Shown here in pieces: positions 29,534-40,795 of a DNA stretch of 64,000 nt. The position numbers and the translations under genes were made by a program. Positions within the stretch are counted from its first letter, which is position 1. Every line of letters starts with the position of its first letter. A model generated the notes under the pieces. The model did not search any database. It had not been told where the DNA came from and was given only the letters and a program-made list of their open reading frames with translations. Location: positions 186,001-250,000 of the forward strand of contig CANTFK010000980.1 in assembly GCA_947646735.1 (NCBI GenBank). Direction: 5' to 3'. The stretch comes from Peronospora farinosa (lineage: Eukaryota > Oomycota > Peronosporomycetes > Peronosporales > Peronosporaceae).

Positions 29534-31558
29534 TTACTCTTTCTTGGTCTTCATGCTTTGCGTTTCCTGAGTTTCTGCGGTCCATTGCCAGTACGTCAAA
29601 TATGCGAGTATCAGTAAGAAATGGCCACAGGAATACACAGCAAAGACGTAGTCGTGGATATGGGGGTATCTAGCAGGCGGGGTGATCCAGGCTTGCGCAG
29701 AGTGAATGACTACGATTCCTAGCAATGAAATCTGCAGCATACAAGTGCAGTTAGATGCTTGAACTATCAGCAACGCCAATACAGAGGAAAGCTGGTACCG
29801 TGACATAACCTCGAAACAACGGATGCGCGGTGCCATCCCGCCGATAGCCTGGTATAAGCCCGTTTTGCTGCACGTGTAGATGCTTCGAAGTACTTGGTGC
29901 AAGGAACGGAGCCACTGCTACACCCGTGTAAGCTAGTAGTAACACGATGTACGGAAGAATGAGGCCATCTTTCTTGAGGAGGAAGTACATACTGGCAAAA
30001 CAAAAGGACACAAGCCCTTGTGTCAGACGAAATCTACCACACATCATACTTTGAAGACTCGCAAACCTGAAAGTTGAAAGCACGCTGAACCATCCCGAGA
30101 GTAGCGCGTTATAAGCAAAAAGGAACGAGATGGGCAGCAGTGGCAGCAAAATCGTCTTCTCGTGGACTAGGCAAGCAGCACAAGAGACGCAGGATCAACA
30201 TAAATGCACATGAATACAGTAACAAGTACACAACATACCTTGAAAAGAAAACAAGAAGAATGAGAGCGAGCAAACCGCCAGCGATAGAAGGAACCGCAGA
30301 TTCGTGGGCTTTCGTCTGAGCAGGTCGATAACGGACGGAGTAAATCCGACAAAAGTCATCACCGTGCTTTACAACATACAAGCATAGTCAGCGGACTCGA
30401 GTTACTGCAGCATTACCTGCGACTTACCATAATCGCATCTGAAGTGTAGGGGTCACAAATTGTCGGATCTTAATAACGAAGTCGGCGATGCACCAAAAGT
30501 TAGCTACCTTGTCTTCAAAAAGGCCTCGGCCAAACGGAAAAATACGATGGAGAACTGGGTAGCCATAAAGATTAGTCACTACAGTGTACAAAAGCGTCAG
30601 TCATTTCAAAGCTAGCGTACCTTGCGCCATCGTAGACAAGCATGTGTTCTCCGCAGATGCATATGCGCACAAAGGCAACCACATTAGCGCAAACGTTGCA
30701 ATGACTCCAACCGTCAATTTGACGAGATGGAGAATGCACATCTCCCGATAGAGGCATCGAGACAACAGGAATATTCCAAATGCAGGAGCATAGTAAAGCG
30801 CCATTTGCTTAAAGTTTAGCGCCAGACAGTAGCAAATACTACCAAGAAATTCATAACCCTGAAGGATCAAAGCTACGCCCAGCGCCGTAAAACCCAAACA
30901 TACATTGTTGTACTAGTCTCACACAATGCAACACAACACAAATTAATGTGAGACGAGTTGCTAGCAAACAATATACAAGCCAATGGCTACATTCATGTAC
31001 CTGGAAGTGGCCATGATCAATGAGCAACACAGCCGGTTGCAGCAGAATGAGAAGAAAGAATGCCGTTCGTCGATTCCAGTTCTTACTGCCATAAATTGCT
31101 TTCGCCACGAAGTAGATGGCAGGCATAAAGAGTACAATATCACACAATAGCACGGACGTACGCATGAATACTTTACTGGTCGCAGACTCGTATCCTCTTG
31201 AACTTGTTAGTGCCACCATGGACGGCTCGATGACGTTGGCCACACATCCAAAGATATACGAAACGTAGGCAGTCAGCGGTGGATAGTCCAGTCCCCAGTA
31301 CAGTAAATCATTAGACGTGGTGTTAAAGTACCAATCCGAGATAGGAAGATTGATCGTAATCTCCATCCAGTGGCGTTGTGCCTCGTAATCACCAAACATG
31401 GGCGGCGTATGCTGGCCTGAATATGAGTGGAGACCTACCAACCATCGTACAAGCACGATCAAGAGCCACACAAGCAACAGTCCCGCCCTTTTCTCGTCAT
31501 TCTGCTCAAGAAACTGCAGACCTCGCTGAATTAATGACGCCTCCTCGATGATGCTCAT
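29534..31558 (-). CDS. ALG6: ALG6 alpha-1,3-glucosyltransferase
   Basis: Seven exons: 31,001-31,558; 30,621-30,912; 30,428-30,554; 30,239-30,366; 30,067-30,166; 29,799-29,991; 29,534-29,731, total 531 residues, the usual size. Multi-pass ER membrane protein of the ALG6/ALG8 (GT57) family. Seen motifs: HSYSGQHTPPMFGDYEAQRH in the first lumenal loop with the essential acidic residue, LLYWGLDYPPLTAY, DHGHFQYN across the first splice junction, RIFPFGRGLFEDKVANFWC, and VHEKTILLPLLP. It adds the first glucose from dolichyl-phosphate glucose to Man9GlcNAc2-PP-dolichol before N-glycan transfer. Divergent from the dehydrogenase gene, 146 bp between ATGs. Confidence 0.93.
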
Positions 31559-31704
31559 GTCACGTACTGACCACGACGCAATCCTCGCATTAATGATATG
31601 TCACTATTCGGCAAAATCTGATACCTTCAGGTGATCTGCTGCAGCTGGAGGCATCAATTCTGATCGTTCCGTGCAGTTCAAACGTGTGTTTATCTGCTGT
31701 ATCG

Positions 31705-32708
31705 ATGGCTCTTTCATCTCGTGTGGCTATCATTACAGGCGCTGCTTCGGGTCTGGGCCGGGCAACGGCTGCTAGGTTTGTACAGAACGGAGCTCATGTG
31801 ATTCTATGTGATCTTCCGACAAGTGAAGGTGTCAACGTGGCGAAGGAGCTCGGCGTCTCGTGCCGCTTTAGCCCCACTGATGTACGTTCATGCGATGATT
31901 GGGTACATCGAGTTTTCTCTATGTGTTTGTGACTGGTTGTTTTGATGGTCGGGATTTGATTAAAGGTGATGAACGAAGATGACGTTGCTGCGGCACTAGA
32001 TTTGGCTGAATCTTCCTTTGGTGAGCCTGTGAATACTGCTGTTAATTGTGCAGGTATTGCACTGGCCATCAAGACACTTAACAAAAAAGGTATGCATCAA
32101 CTCGCGCCGTTTCAGCAAACTATCAACATCAACACGGTCGGGTCCTTCAATGTCGCCCGACTGGCTGCTGAACGGTAAATGGCGTTCAAATGATTTGAAA
32201 CAAATTCTTGTGTCTGTCGAATCAATTGCTCATGATCATTGTCGTTATAGCATGTCGAAAAGGCAAGCAGGAACTGATGGCGAGCGTGGTGTTATCATCA
32301 ACACAGCTAGCATCGCTGCATATGACGGGCAGATTGGACAGGCGGCATATGCTGCTAGCAAAGGGGCTATCGTAGGAATGACGCTTCCTCTTGCCAGAGA
32401 TCTATCCTCGTACGGCATTCGTGTGAATACTATTGCACCAGGTACACTCTATCTTTCTTTATTGCAATTGCAGAGCATAGCTAATTGTAGATGAAACCCT
32501 CTTTTGTGCTGCAGGTTTATTCATGACGCCGCTTTTGGCAGGACTTCCAGAGAAGATGCAAAAGGAACTTGGTGACAGTGTTCCATTTCCAAGCCGCCTG
32601 GGTAACCCTGACGAGTACGCGCAGTTGGTGCATGCTATCATCGACAACAAGATGCTAAATGGTGAAACGATTCGTCTTGACGGTGCGCTCCGCATGCCGC
32701 CGAAATAA
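31705..32708 (+). CDS. Short-chain dehydrogenase, HSD17B10-like (3-hydroxyacyl-CoA dehydrogenase type 2)
   Basis: Four exons (31,705-31,881; 31,966-32,174; 32,251-32,441; 32,515-32,708), 256 residues, close to the 261 of human HSD17B10. Starts at the ATG in SMALSS, because the longer frame begins with GTG. The NAD-binding TGAASGLG motif is at residues about 11-18. NCAG, the catalytic Ser in [10 protein letters not shown] and the YAASKGA Tyr/Lys pair follow in order, as does [15 protein letters not shown]. The family oxidises short branched-chain 3-hydroxyacyl-CoA in isoleucine breakdown. In animals it is also part of mitochondrial RNase P; no such role can be read from sequence. Confidence 0.9.
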
Positions 32709-32801
32709 GCAAAAAAAACACGCGCGGAAAAGGAGCGACGCAATAACTAACGAATCCTTCGTTAACGCACAAATAAATACTGCCGCAAATGACCAGGGTA
32801 T

Positions 32802-34592
32802 CTAGATTCGATCTGCTGGCTCCAGAAAATCGCGGCCGATGAAGTCGAAGAGGTCTTTCTCAGATGCAATTGCAAGAAGGGCTTTGCTTCCAATAACTTC
32901 TGTCACACGTGAGTAAATACACTCGAAAGAAGTATCACAAATCTCTCGCAGTGATTGCTTTAGTAAAGCCGTAAAGAAAGCCAGCACAAAATCCTCTGGC
33001 CCGGTGAAGTATAGCAGAGCGAACCAACTTCGAGGCGGGCAGTACACTTTCAAGTCCAATAGAATGGAGCTGTTCTTAAACGGAACGATGCAAGCCCCAC
33101 GAGTGCTGGTAAGCTGGCGTATTCCTCCTTTTGGAACCACATTAGCTGCCATCAGAGCTGTAACCACGTCTTCGAACAACTTCTCATCAATTTCTGCACT
33201 TGTGAAATTGCCTTCTGGAATCGGGATGACAACTAGAACATCAAGCACAGATATGAACGCGGCACCACGAGAAAAGGAACCACACGGAAACATCTGCACC
33301 TTTTCGTTCCACTTCTTCAGATGGATATGAATGGCACTAAACGCTGTCTTCGCATCTTGCTGACTGATCATAGGTCGTTGGATCACTGCGGAATCCTTGT
33401 CGCCACCAGAAGAAGTACCAGCAGTTTTGCATTTTAAATAATCCATACCAACGTGCAGGTGTTTAATAGATGGAAGCCCATGTGCCACTTCTCGAAGCTG
33501 CTTGTCCGTGAGTTTCCAGAGATTGAGGTGATCGCTGCCGTCTTGGTCAACAAGGCGCATTGCCTGACTTGGCTTCATTCCATAGATATGGAGTAATGCA
33601 CGCACTAAATCCTGCTTGGAAGCTGTGTGCGTTGATCTCCCTCCAGACACATCACCAAAGTATAGTTCTTGCTGGTGAGAGTAATTTTGCTTGTATTTGT
33701 CCCAGTAAATCGCAATAATGCGCCAGACGTCAAGTGCCACGCCTGTAACAACCGTCTTCGACGCCACACAGTCGGCCAGCACTACATCTCGCTCCGACGG
33801 CGCTATGCCCAGCACATCTGCCTCCCACATCGCGACAAAAACTCTCCGAGCTACTTTGCAGGCTTGTAATTGCCAGCGCTGTTGTCCCATCCATCCATTA
33901 CGAGCAATAAACTCATCTAGCGCCTGAAGACAGAAAAGCAGCATTGGTCGGCGAATAGCACCTTGGTGAATATCACAAGATACTCCGTCACTTTGCAACC
34001 AACATGGCAATAGCTCACACATTCGATCTGCATCATAGTAGTCGACAAGCTCCAGACGCGTAATAGTCCGTGGCTTCTCTGACATTATCCCTCTATTGAC
34101 AAGTGTCGTCACTGATAATGCCTCATGATTACGAGATAGACTAGCGCTACCACGCATGGTCTCATAGTTAAAATCGAATTGCACACGATGCTCTGGTCTC
34201 TTTTGACTACTGCCGACGTTGGTATTGCTATTATTGGGCAGAAAGAGCGCGCTGTCTGCCACGGACTCATTGTGCGAGCTTAATTGACTCGCTCCAAAAC
34301 TACCGACTCCGCTCGACTTGGTGCGTGGGGCACCAAATTCAACTGACTCGAACGAATCGCTTGTCATCGAGTGTGATGGCATCAAAAGTGTCTGAGTGGC
34401 ACTACTAGGTTTTGGACCAGAAGACGCATCGCGATTCACACGGTATTGATCATCTAGCTCAGGGCCGAAGAAAGCGGATTGAAGAGAACGGATCTCCGGT
34501 GGATCCTCATCGAGTAAATTTGCCAGGTCCGTGAAAAACTTGCGTTTTCGCTGAGGATGCAGTGCTAGTCGCGACGATGCTGCGTCGACCAT
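32802..34592 (-). CDS. DNA polymerase X-like protein lacking one catalytic Asp
   Basis: Single exon, 596 residues. Residues about 1-165 are Ser-rich and probably disordered. Residues 175-305 are helical with no known motif. From residue 325 the order matches the polymerase beta fold: a helix-hairpin-helix-like piece (LLHIYGMKPSQAMRLVD), palm GSFSRG (438-443) followed by SVLDVLV, LLDLKVY (511-517) and FALLYFTGPEDF, and thumb SEKDLFDFIGRDFLEPADR (577-595). In pol X the palm motif is G-D-x-D with two metal-binding Asp. Here the first is Val449; the second (D451) and third (D513) Asp remain. The protein may therefore be inactive as a polymerase or nucleotidyltransferase. No BRCT domain seen. Confidence 0.75.
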   Translation of the reverse strand: MVDAASSRLALHPQRKRKFFTDLANLLDEDPPEIRSLQSAFFGPELDDQYRVNRDASSGPKPSSATQTLLMPSHSMTSDSFESVEFGAPRTKSSGVGSFGASQLSSHNESVADSALFLPNNSNTNVGSSQKRPEHRVQFDFNYETMRGSASLSRNHEALSVTTLVNRGIMSEKPRTITRLELVDYYDADRMCELLPCWLQSDGVSCDIHQGAIRRPMLLFCLQALDEFIARNGWMGQQRWQLQACKVARRVFVAMWEADVLGIAPSERDVVLADCVASKTVVTGVALDVWRIIAIYWDKYKQNYSHQQELYFGDVSGGRSTHTASKQDLVRALLHIYGMKPSQAMRLVDQDGSDHLNLWKLTDKQLREVAHGLPSIKHLHVGMDYLKCKTAGTSSGGDKDSAVIQRPMISQQDAKTAFSAIHIHLKKWNEKVQMFPCGSFSRGAAFISVLDVLVVIPIPEGNFTSAEIDEKLFEDVVTALMAANVVPKGGIRQLTSTRGACIVPFKNSSILLDLKVYCPPRSWFALLYFTGPEDFVLAFFTALLKQSLREICDTSFECIYSRVTEVIGSKALLAIASEKDLFDFIGRDFLEPADRI

Positions 34593-37314
34593 ACAAAAAG
34601 GTTACGAGCCTTGTGACGTTCATGTCGTTTGTATACTGCTGTATACTGGCCTTTCTACGTAACAACATCTGTTTAAATAATGACTTTTTATGTAGCCATT
34701 GGTCGCAAATTTTTGGTTTTTTTTTAATGAATGTTTAAACAAAAAGAAAAGTAAAATTGGTTGAATGACGTATTATGTCGCTAACATGTTTGTAATAAGG
34801 TAATGCAAAATCTTTCATGCTCTATTACTACGAACGTCACGGCGTTAATGGTTATGGCGAGGAAGAATTGGTCCGCGGTCGAATTGCTTTATGTGACATC
34901 TAATAGTAATGAGATGGGGCGAGGATAAGGGCTATGCATCTTGAGATTTCCCAAGGATATACCGGGCGACAGATACTAAGAAGTTCTCGGACGGATGTGA
35001 ACGTGCAGCCAACAAATGTATACCTTTCCCATTCTCATCTGATTATGACATTTTGGGGACCACTTCTGTTCGGCCGACGCGATTAGTAACATTGACGTCA
35101 AACTTTTTCAACTAGCGCATATGCTTCGAAAATTAAAAATCTAGTCAAGCACAGAGATAGATGAGCCTGGTGGGTAGAGCGAGCCGGGATTAGCTGTTGT
35201 GGGGAGACCGCCACGTGCTATCAAGCTTCCACGGCAATAGTATGCAAGTAGTGAGCGTATGCATTGGTCCAAATACTGTCCTAATTGTGTCAATGTTCCG
35301 ACGTCTTTCGATCTTGAGTTTACAGTGTGACGGGATCCTCATTTTTTCACGCTAACAAATTGCGCAGCATAACAAATGGTGACAAAATATGGCCATATTA
35401 TGGACTCATCCAGAGAGGTTCAGATGATCTATTACAGGGAAGTTAGTTAGACTATGTGCAAGATCTTTGGTTGAGTAATACCTCAGTCTTCTACCATGAC
35501 GTCCCTCCTCGCTTTACAATTCTGCTAGCTCGATACGTCGAACGTCACGGGAGGGGGCGTTGACCAGTTTGGGGTTCGTTTTATTTTGTGCGCAGTCGTG
35601 ACCGGATGGCTGGGCTGCCCGCGCACTCGGAGCAAATAGTTTTCCAAGGACAGTTGACGCTATGATGAGAGTCTTGTAGAGTCCCAACGAGCCATCATGA
35701 CGTACTCTTTGGCCTTTGCTGCGGCTCTGCGTAGGATACGGGATGGATCAGACAATACAAGGTGCGTCACAACGTTATAGTGCCATTCGGGTTGCACTCA
35801 AATTGCTTGATGTTTGAATGAAGTAATTGAGGATGTGACTAGCTGATAGTGAAGGGTAACGGTCATAAGTCAATGTGAATCAGAAAGTTGACATCCATTT
35901 GCCAACCCCTGGCTGGCACGCCAATGTATGTCATGGCGAACGTGGTTTCGACCGCAGATTTTGACAATCCTTGTGGCATATATTATATATCAATGCGAGA
36001 GAACCCTGACATCTAAACACAATATCTTCAACGTACAGAAAGTGCGTACGAGAGTAGCCGTTCTGAAACTCGCTTGCTGTCTGATACGTTCTGAGGATAT
36101 GCTCGCGCAGATGGCTCGCACGGGAAACATGACGAGCAGACGATGCATTAGAACGATGCTTTTTTGAGCACTTCAATGGAAAATTGACAAAGTGTTACGA
36201 ACGAGGAGATGCGTTGGCTAAGAAGAACGGAAGGAATCGACATCGTATCAACAATCCTAGCAACAAAAAAGAGCCTCATGTACGGTACCCAGAATCAAGG
36301 ATTCATTTAAGCATTTCATGGTTGCTAATTCCTGTCCTGGATGTTTGTGCCCATTTGCATCGTTCTAAAAAGGGGGGGGGGGTTGATTGCTGAAATGTGT
36401 AATGCGCTTACTTGATTGAATCGACAGTATGACGAAATAATCCTCCCGTCCCAAAAATCAAAGTTGGGCAGTAACATTAGTACCTCACCGGACACTATAT
36501 TATGCTTATTCGTTTCAAATCCCCGTTGCAGATGATACATCTGGATCGATTTACAATAGTAAAGTACACTTTTGTGCCGTCCAATTGATACATAGGATTG
36601 TCTATGAACGAGCGCTAAAAGCCATAAAGGTAGCGCTCCGTGTGACTAACTCAACAAAATGACCAGTAATGACCCAGTGGCCCGGTTTAGGCGTTGAGCT
36701 TTAATCAAAAGCACTGTGATCGTAACTCACGAAAGGTCCTCATCGTAGACTCTCTGCCACCGCCATCAGTTTTCACAGCTGTTATCCTGATGGCAGCCAC
36801 CATACTGAGATTCAGTCAAACGCCGGGCAGACGCGCTGACAACTTGACTGCGCTGTCGCGATTGGCTCGGTTCTGCGGTCTGATTCGACGACTTTGACGT
36901 AGTTGATGCCTGGAAGCTCAGATGTCTTACTTTCCAACTCGATTGACTATTTTGTATTAATAAACGTTAGTACGTAGAGACCACGAGACGGTCTTTAATC
37001 TTTAATTCCTTTAGTAATTAATACTTAAATTGGAGTAGTTATACTCTGTAACACGCAGGTTTTCGACAGGGGTCGGGCAGTGAAAAAATCTGGCCGGTCA
37101 GCTGGAGTTGCGCTGGGAGAATTCTTTGGTCAGTCCGAGTCTGTCACTCGCTTGCTTAGTCAAGTAGTTCGCAGTCTCGTCCAATTTTCGGCTTTACTGC
37201 AGCCACTAAGTAAGTCCAAGCTTTTCTCTACAAGGCTATTGCATTTATAGATCTCGTGGCCAGCACAAAGGAGAGTGTGTGTGTGTGGTCAGATAGTTTC
37301 ACCCCCTTTCCAAC
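34593..37314. other. Gene-poor intergenic region
   Basis: About 2.7 kb without a supported gene. Only short open frames on either strand (up to 81 codons at 36,176-35,931). Features: AT-rich blocks near 34,680-34,760, a short GC-rich patch near 35,550-35,640, a run of ten G at about 36,371-36,380, and a GT dinucleotide run near 37,272-37,288 just before the homeobox gene. A relic of a mobile element cannot be excluded, but I see no coding trace of one. Confidence 0.5.
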
Positions 37315-39145
37315 ATGATGACGGCCCACCAGCAGAGCGCGGATCAAGTGAAGCCATACACATATCCACACGGAACACCTTCAATTGACGTCGCTTCCTC
37401 TTCTTCCTCTTCCTCAGTTGCCGGCGCTACTGAGTCTACCTCAGTAATGTCTGGAGGTACCTCGGCATCCACCAGCAGCAGCAGCGTAGCATCGCCTCCC
37501 ACTGCAGACAGGAAGCGCAAGCAGCCTTCGAGTCCCACTGAAAATGTCGGCGTCAACGGAAGCATCAACAGTCTAAACAAGGAAAAGGAGCAGCAGCCAT
37601 CTAAGAAATCTCGCCGTGAGCTGCCACCGCACACTGTTGCTATCCTGAAGGGCTGGATGCTATCTCGTGAGCATGTAAAGCACCCGTACCCGACAGACGA
37701 GGTAACGATCAAGAAGATAACGCAGTGGACTCTTCACTTTCGATGTCCTCTAACGCCTATTTTGTCATGACGTGGTGTGACACTGCTAGGACAAGCAAAT
37801 GCTGCTCATGAAGACAGGGATCAGTATGAAGCAGCTTACGAACTGGTTCACGAACGCACGCAAGCGCATCTGGAAACCTATGATGCGACGCGAACATTCG
37901 CGCCAGATGCAGTCGATCATGGAGTACGATCACACAGCAGTGCGCGAGTTTCCAGGTGCTGGCCTCAGTCAGCAGTACGCGGAGAGTAGTTATGCTCCTC
38001 GCGCGTCCGTTCGGCACTCGTTCGACGCTGGGAGTCTGGGTGCGCCTCCTCACGCGGCAGCTGCTTTCGACAGGTATGCACGACCGCAGGCTGTACCTGT
38101 AAATGCACCAATGTATCCGACACGTGCCATACGCTCCATGTCGGAGACCCCAGCAAGGATTGATGTTGACGAGTATTTGGACGCGGAACGGATTCGAGAA
38201 CATGGATTGGAGCGAAGCCACGATAGCCATACCCCGCACAATAGTTTATCGTCTCCTGGGCATAAGATTTTGCAAGAGTGGGTAATCGCGAACGCGCGAC
38301 GCGAATATCCGTACCCAAGCGATACCGAGCGACTGCAACTCGCAAGAGACACGGGGCTTGATGTATCACAAGTGGACGGATGGGTCACGCGTCTTCGCGA
38401 GCAGATGGACGGTGCCCCTGTCCATGTCACTTCCATTCCGTCTGATGGAAACCCGGTGTTCCCACCTCGGCCTGCGTATAGGGAGCGTCGATCTATTCCG
38501 ACCAATGGAAATCTCATATTTCCTCCGCGGCCAACCGCTTCTGGCGTGTTGCGACCATCTATTCCGTCTGTCGGGAACTCGCAGTTCCCTCCACCCCCTG
38601 CGCGTCGGGATGCTAGCGACAGTCGATTCACGACGTTTCTCTCTGCTGCCTTGCATTATCAGGGTCACGAGCCGACGCGAATGCGCTCGATAACGATCAG
38701 TTCGAGCCCATATTTGTCTCAACCTTTGTCGTCCATCTCAGCAGGTAACAACTCTCAGGCCCAGAATGCTGCCGGTGCTTTGCCATCGCTATCCAGTCGG
38801 AGCTTATTGAGTCGACCTCCACCTATTGTCACTACCAATGGTCCCACTATGGGCCAGCCGCGTGACAGTCGATCGCGTACACTTGACATGGGCCAGTTTG
38901 CTGAGGCGCGGCGACGAAAGATGACTTTTCAGGACATTCTGGCGTCAACGGGCAAGCCCACCGTTCGTGCCGCACCAGCAGCTGCCACATCTAGTCTTTC
39001 CGCTGCAAGCGGCAATTATATGGAAAACGTATACCCAGCTAGCGATTTGTCGGCGTCGAGAGTGTACCCAGCCGCCGCACCCGGTGTGTTCCAGCAGAAG
39101 AATTCGTCAGTGCAGTCTGAGCAGCAGTCTGGCCGATTAGTATGA
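37315..39145 (+). CDS. TALE-class homeodomain protein with a second degenerate homeodomain
   Basis: Two exons (37,315-37,701; 37,790-39,145), 580 residues; the intron splits the homeodomain after the PYP loop. Residues 1-98 are Ser-rich with a basic patch (DRKRKQ). Residues about 100-160 are a TALE homeodomain: the three-residue insertion with HPYPTDEDK between helices 1 and 2, and a recognition helix with WFTNARKR (W48, F49, N51, R53 all present). Residues about 282-336 repeat the pattern (KILQEWVIANARREYPYPSD, then QVDGWVTRLREQM), but F49 is Val and the DNA-contacting N51 is Arg. Three short repeats of the type SIP-x2-GN-x2-FPPRP follow (about 345-400), then a disordered tail. Likely a nuclear transcription factor. 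Confidence 0.92.
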
Positions 39146-39235
39146 TGATGCATTGATTCGTGAGTCCAAGCCTGTGGGGGGCTTCTTCCTCAGTCCTCAC
39201 TTTTTTGGTTTGTTGCGTTTTTTATAAAATAAACG

Positions 39236-40528
39236 CTAAGTACCTTGGTTGATAGAACTCTTTGTGTCTACTCTAAGTCCTTCCAAATCAGCCCAAAGGT
39301 CTGAGATGCACTGTTCCTGCAGGTCATCAAGCAGTTTGTGCTTGATCCGGAAGTAGACTTGGTACCGAATGTCGGGAGAGAAGTTGAGACCACCACGGTG
39401 TGCAAGGTTGGGGTGTGCCAGCACTAAATCGCCGCGTGCAGCTAGGACCTGTACAGGTGTACCCAGGTCAGGAAGTGTGCCATCTCCCCATACACTATTT
39501 GGTTTGTAGCACTCGTTGTCATAACCATGCAGTTTACCACCGGCAGTCAGACGGCTTTGAAGTGTTAGGTGCGACCCAGGGAAAACAGTCAAGTTGCCGC
39601 ACAACGGCTCAGGTACATTCGAGAGAGCGATACCTGCCAGTAAAGTAAATGGGTGCAGTCGACCCTGCCGCATCCCGTCCGTGTGCCATTCTGTTCCTAA
39701 AGGTTCCCGTGCCTCACCAAGTTCCGGAAACCGTAAAGCGATCTGTGCTCCTTGAGGAGGCACCACTTGGTCAGCGCCGACAAGCGCTTCCACGTACTTG
39801 ATCACGTCCGAGAGGTAGTAGAGATTCAGAACAGCGTCACTGTTAGATGTGTTTCCTGCCAACTTGATGTTTTCTTCTACTCCACCATGAATCATATTTC
39901 CAGGAATACCAAGATCATGATTGATACGCCGCAGTGCAGCATTAGCTAAAGGTAGTGCGACAGCGCCTCGGATCTGTAGATATCCATTTTGCATGAACGA
40001 TAGTCGCTGAGACTTGCTTAGTATCGACAAGTGTCTTGACTGTGGCATCAATGAGCGAGTAGTATCCAGTAAAAAAGATGCACGAGGTGATACAATCTCC
40101 AAGCGAAACAAACTACCGTCTCCTTTGCCTTCGTTACCAATAAGTCGTGATCCTGCTATACCCAAGTACCATCCCGTCAACTGCAAGCGATTGACTTTCT
40201 TTTGATGCAGTACCGCCTTCAAATGCACAAAGTAAATTCCGTCTGTCGTCTCGTTAGTAGTTTCAAATTCGACGACGAAGGCGGTGAGCTTTGTGGCTGC
40301 CAATGCCCAAGTCACTTGGCCATTCAGGGCTACCTTTAGCTTTTCGTAAGGCTTTTCAGTGCTGCAGAAACTCAGTGTCAATGGTCCAGAAGAAGAAGAA
40401 GAAGAAGAAGAAGAAGAAGAAGAAGAAGAAGAAGAAGAACGCTCGACAAGTGCCCGGAACGAGTAGCTGCTTGATACATGTATGGCCTGAACCACGGCTC
40501 CAGTCTCCAACGGCATATTATTAATCAT
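39236..40528 (-). CDS. PhyH-family Fe(II)/2-oxoglutarate dioxygenase
   Basis: Single exon, 430 residues. The C-terminal half (about 165-405) is a phytanoyl-CoA-dioxygenase-type domain: iron ligands H282 and D284 in TEWHTDGMR, third ligand H377 in LAHRGG, and the 2-oxoglutarate Arg at about 388 in SPDIRYQVYFR. GNLTVFPGSH is also typical. The N-terminal 150 residues are not part of the usual domain and include 17 consecutive Ser (31-47) encoded by a GAA/TTC trinucleotide repeat. The substrate is unknown. No peroxisomal SKL end is present (it ends in QGT). Divergent from the next gene. Confidence 0.82.
   Translation of the reverse strand: MINNMPLETGAVVQAIHVSSSYSFRALVERSSSSSSSSSSSSSSSSSGPLTLSFCSTEKPYEKLKVALNGQVTWALAATKLTAFVVEFETTNETTDGIYFVHLKAVLHQKKVNRLQLTGWYLGIAGSRLIGNEGKGDGSLFRLEIVSPRASFLLDTTRSLMPQSRHLSILSKSQRLSFMQNGYLQIRGAVALPLANAALRRINHDLGIPGNMIHGGVEENIKLAGNTSNSDAVLNLYYLSDVIKYVEALVGADQVVPPQGAQIALRFPELGEAREPLGTEWHTDGMRQGRLHPFTLLAGIALSNVPEPLCGNLTVFPGSHLTLQSRLTAGGKLHGYDNECYKPNSVWGDGTLPDLGTPVQVLAARGDLVLAHPNLAHRGGLNFSPDIRYQVYFRIKHKLLDDLQEQCISDLWADLEGLRVDTKSSINQGT
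40387..40439. repeat. GAA trinucleotide microsatellite in coding sequence
   Basis: About 17 uninterrupted GAA units on the plus strand, read as TCT/TTC-type serine codons by the minus-strand PhyH gene. Length variation here would change the poly-serine tract without frameshift. Confidence 0.95.
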
Positions 40529-40795
40529 TATGGAGTGTGAAGAACTACTACTTTACGCTATTAATACACAAAAGTATGAATTATGCTTTTGCGAGATTGT
40601 CATATTATGCATGAAGCGAAGTACTACACAAGAATAGTGCTAAAGTATTATTTGAAGTAGTATAGAGCTCTAGCTAATATGATAAAAATAGTACTATTGT
40701 TGTTGAAGTAAGAGGTATTAAAAGAACAAATTGCCATGTGATTGGTCAAAATAGTCGATTACTATCACTTCAAAGAAACTGACGCGCCATTGACG

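Noticed and set aside
35699..35760. Possible short first exon (ATG ACG TAC TCT .. before a GTGCGT donor)
   Set aside because: No downstream exon in phase could be found; a hydrophobic start alone is not enough.
36371..36380. Run of ten G
   Set aside because: Homopolymer without context; may be a sequencing artefact.
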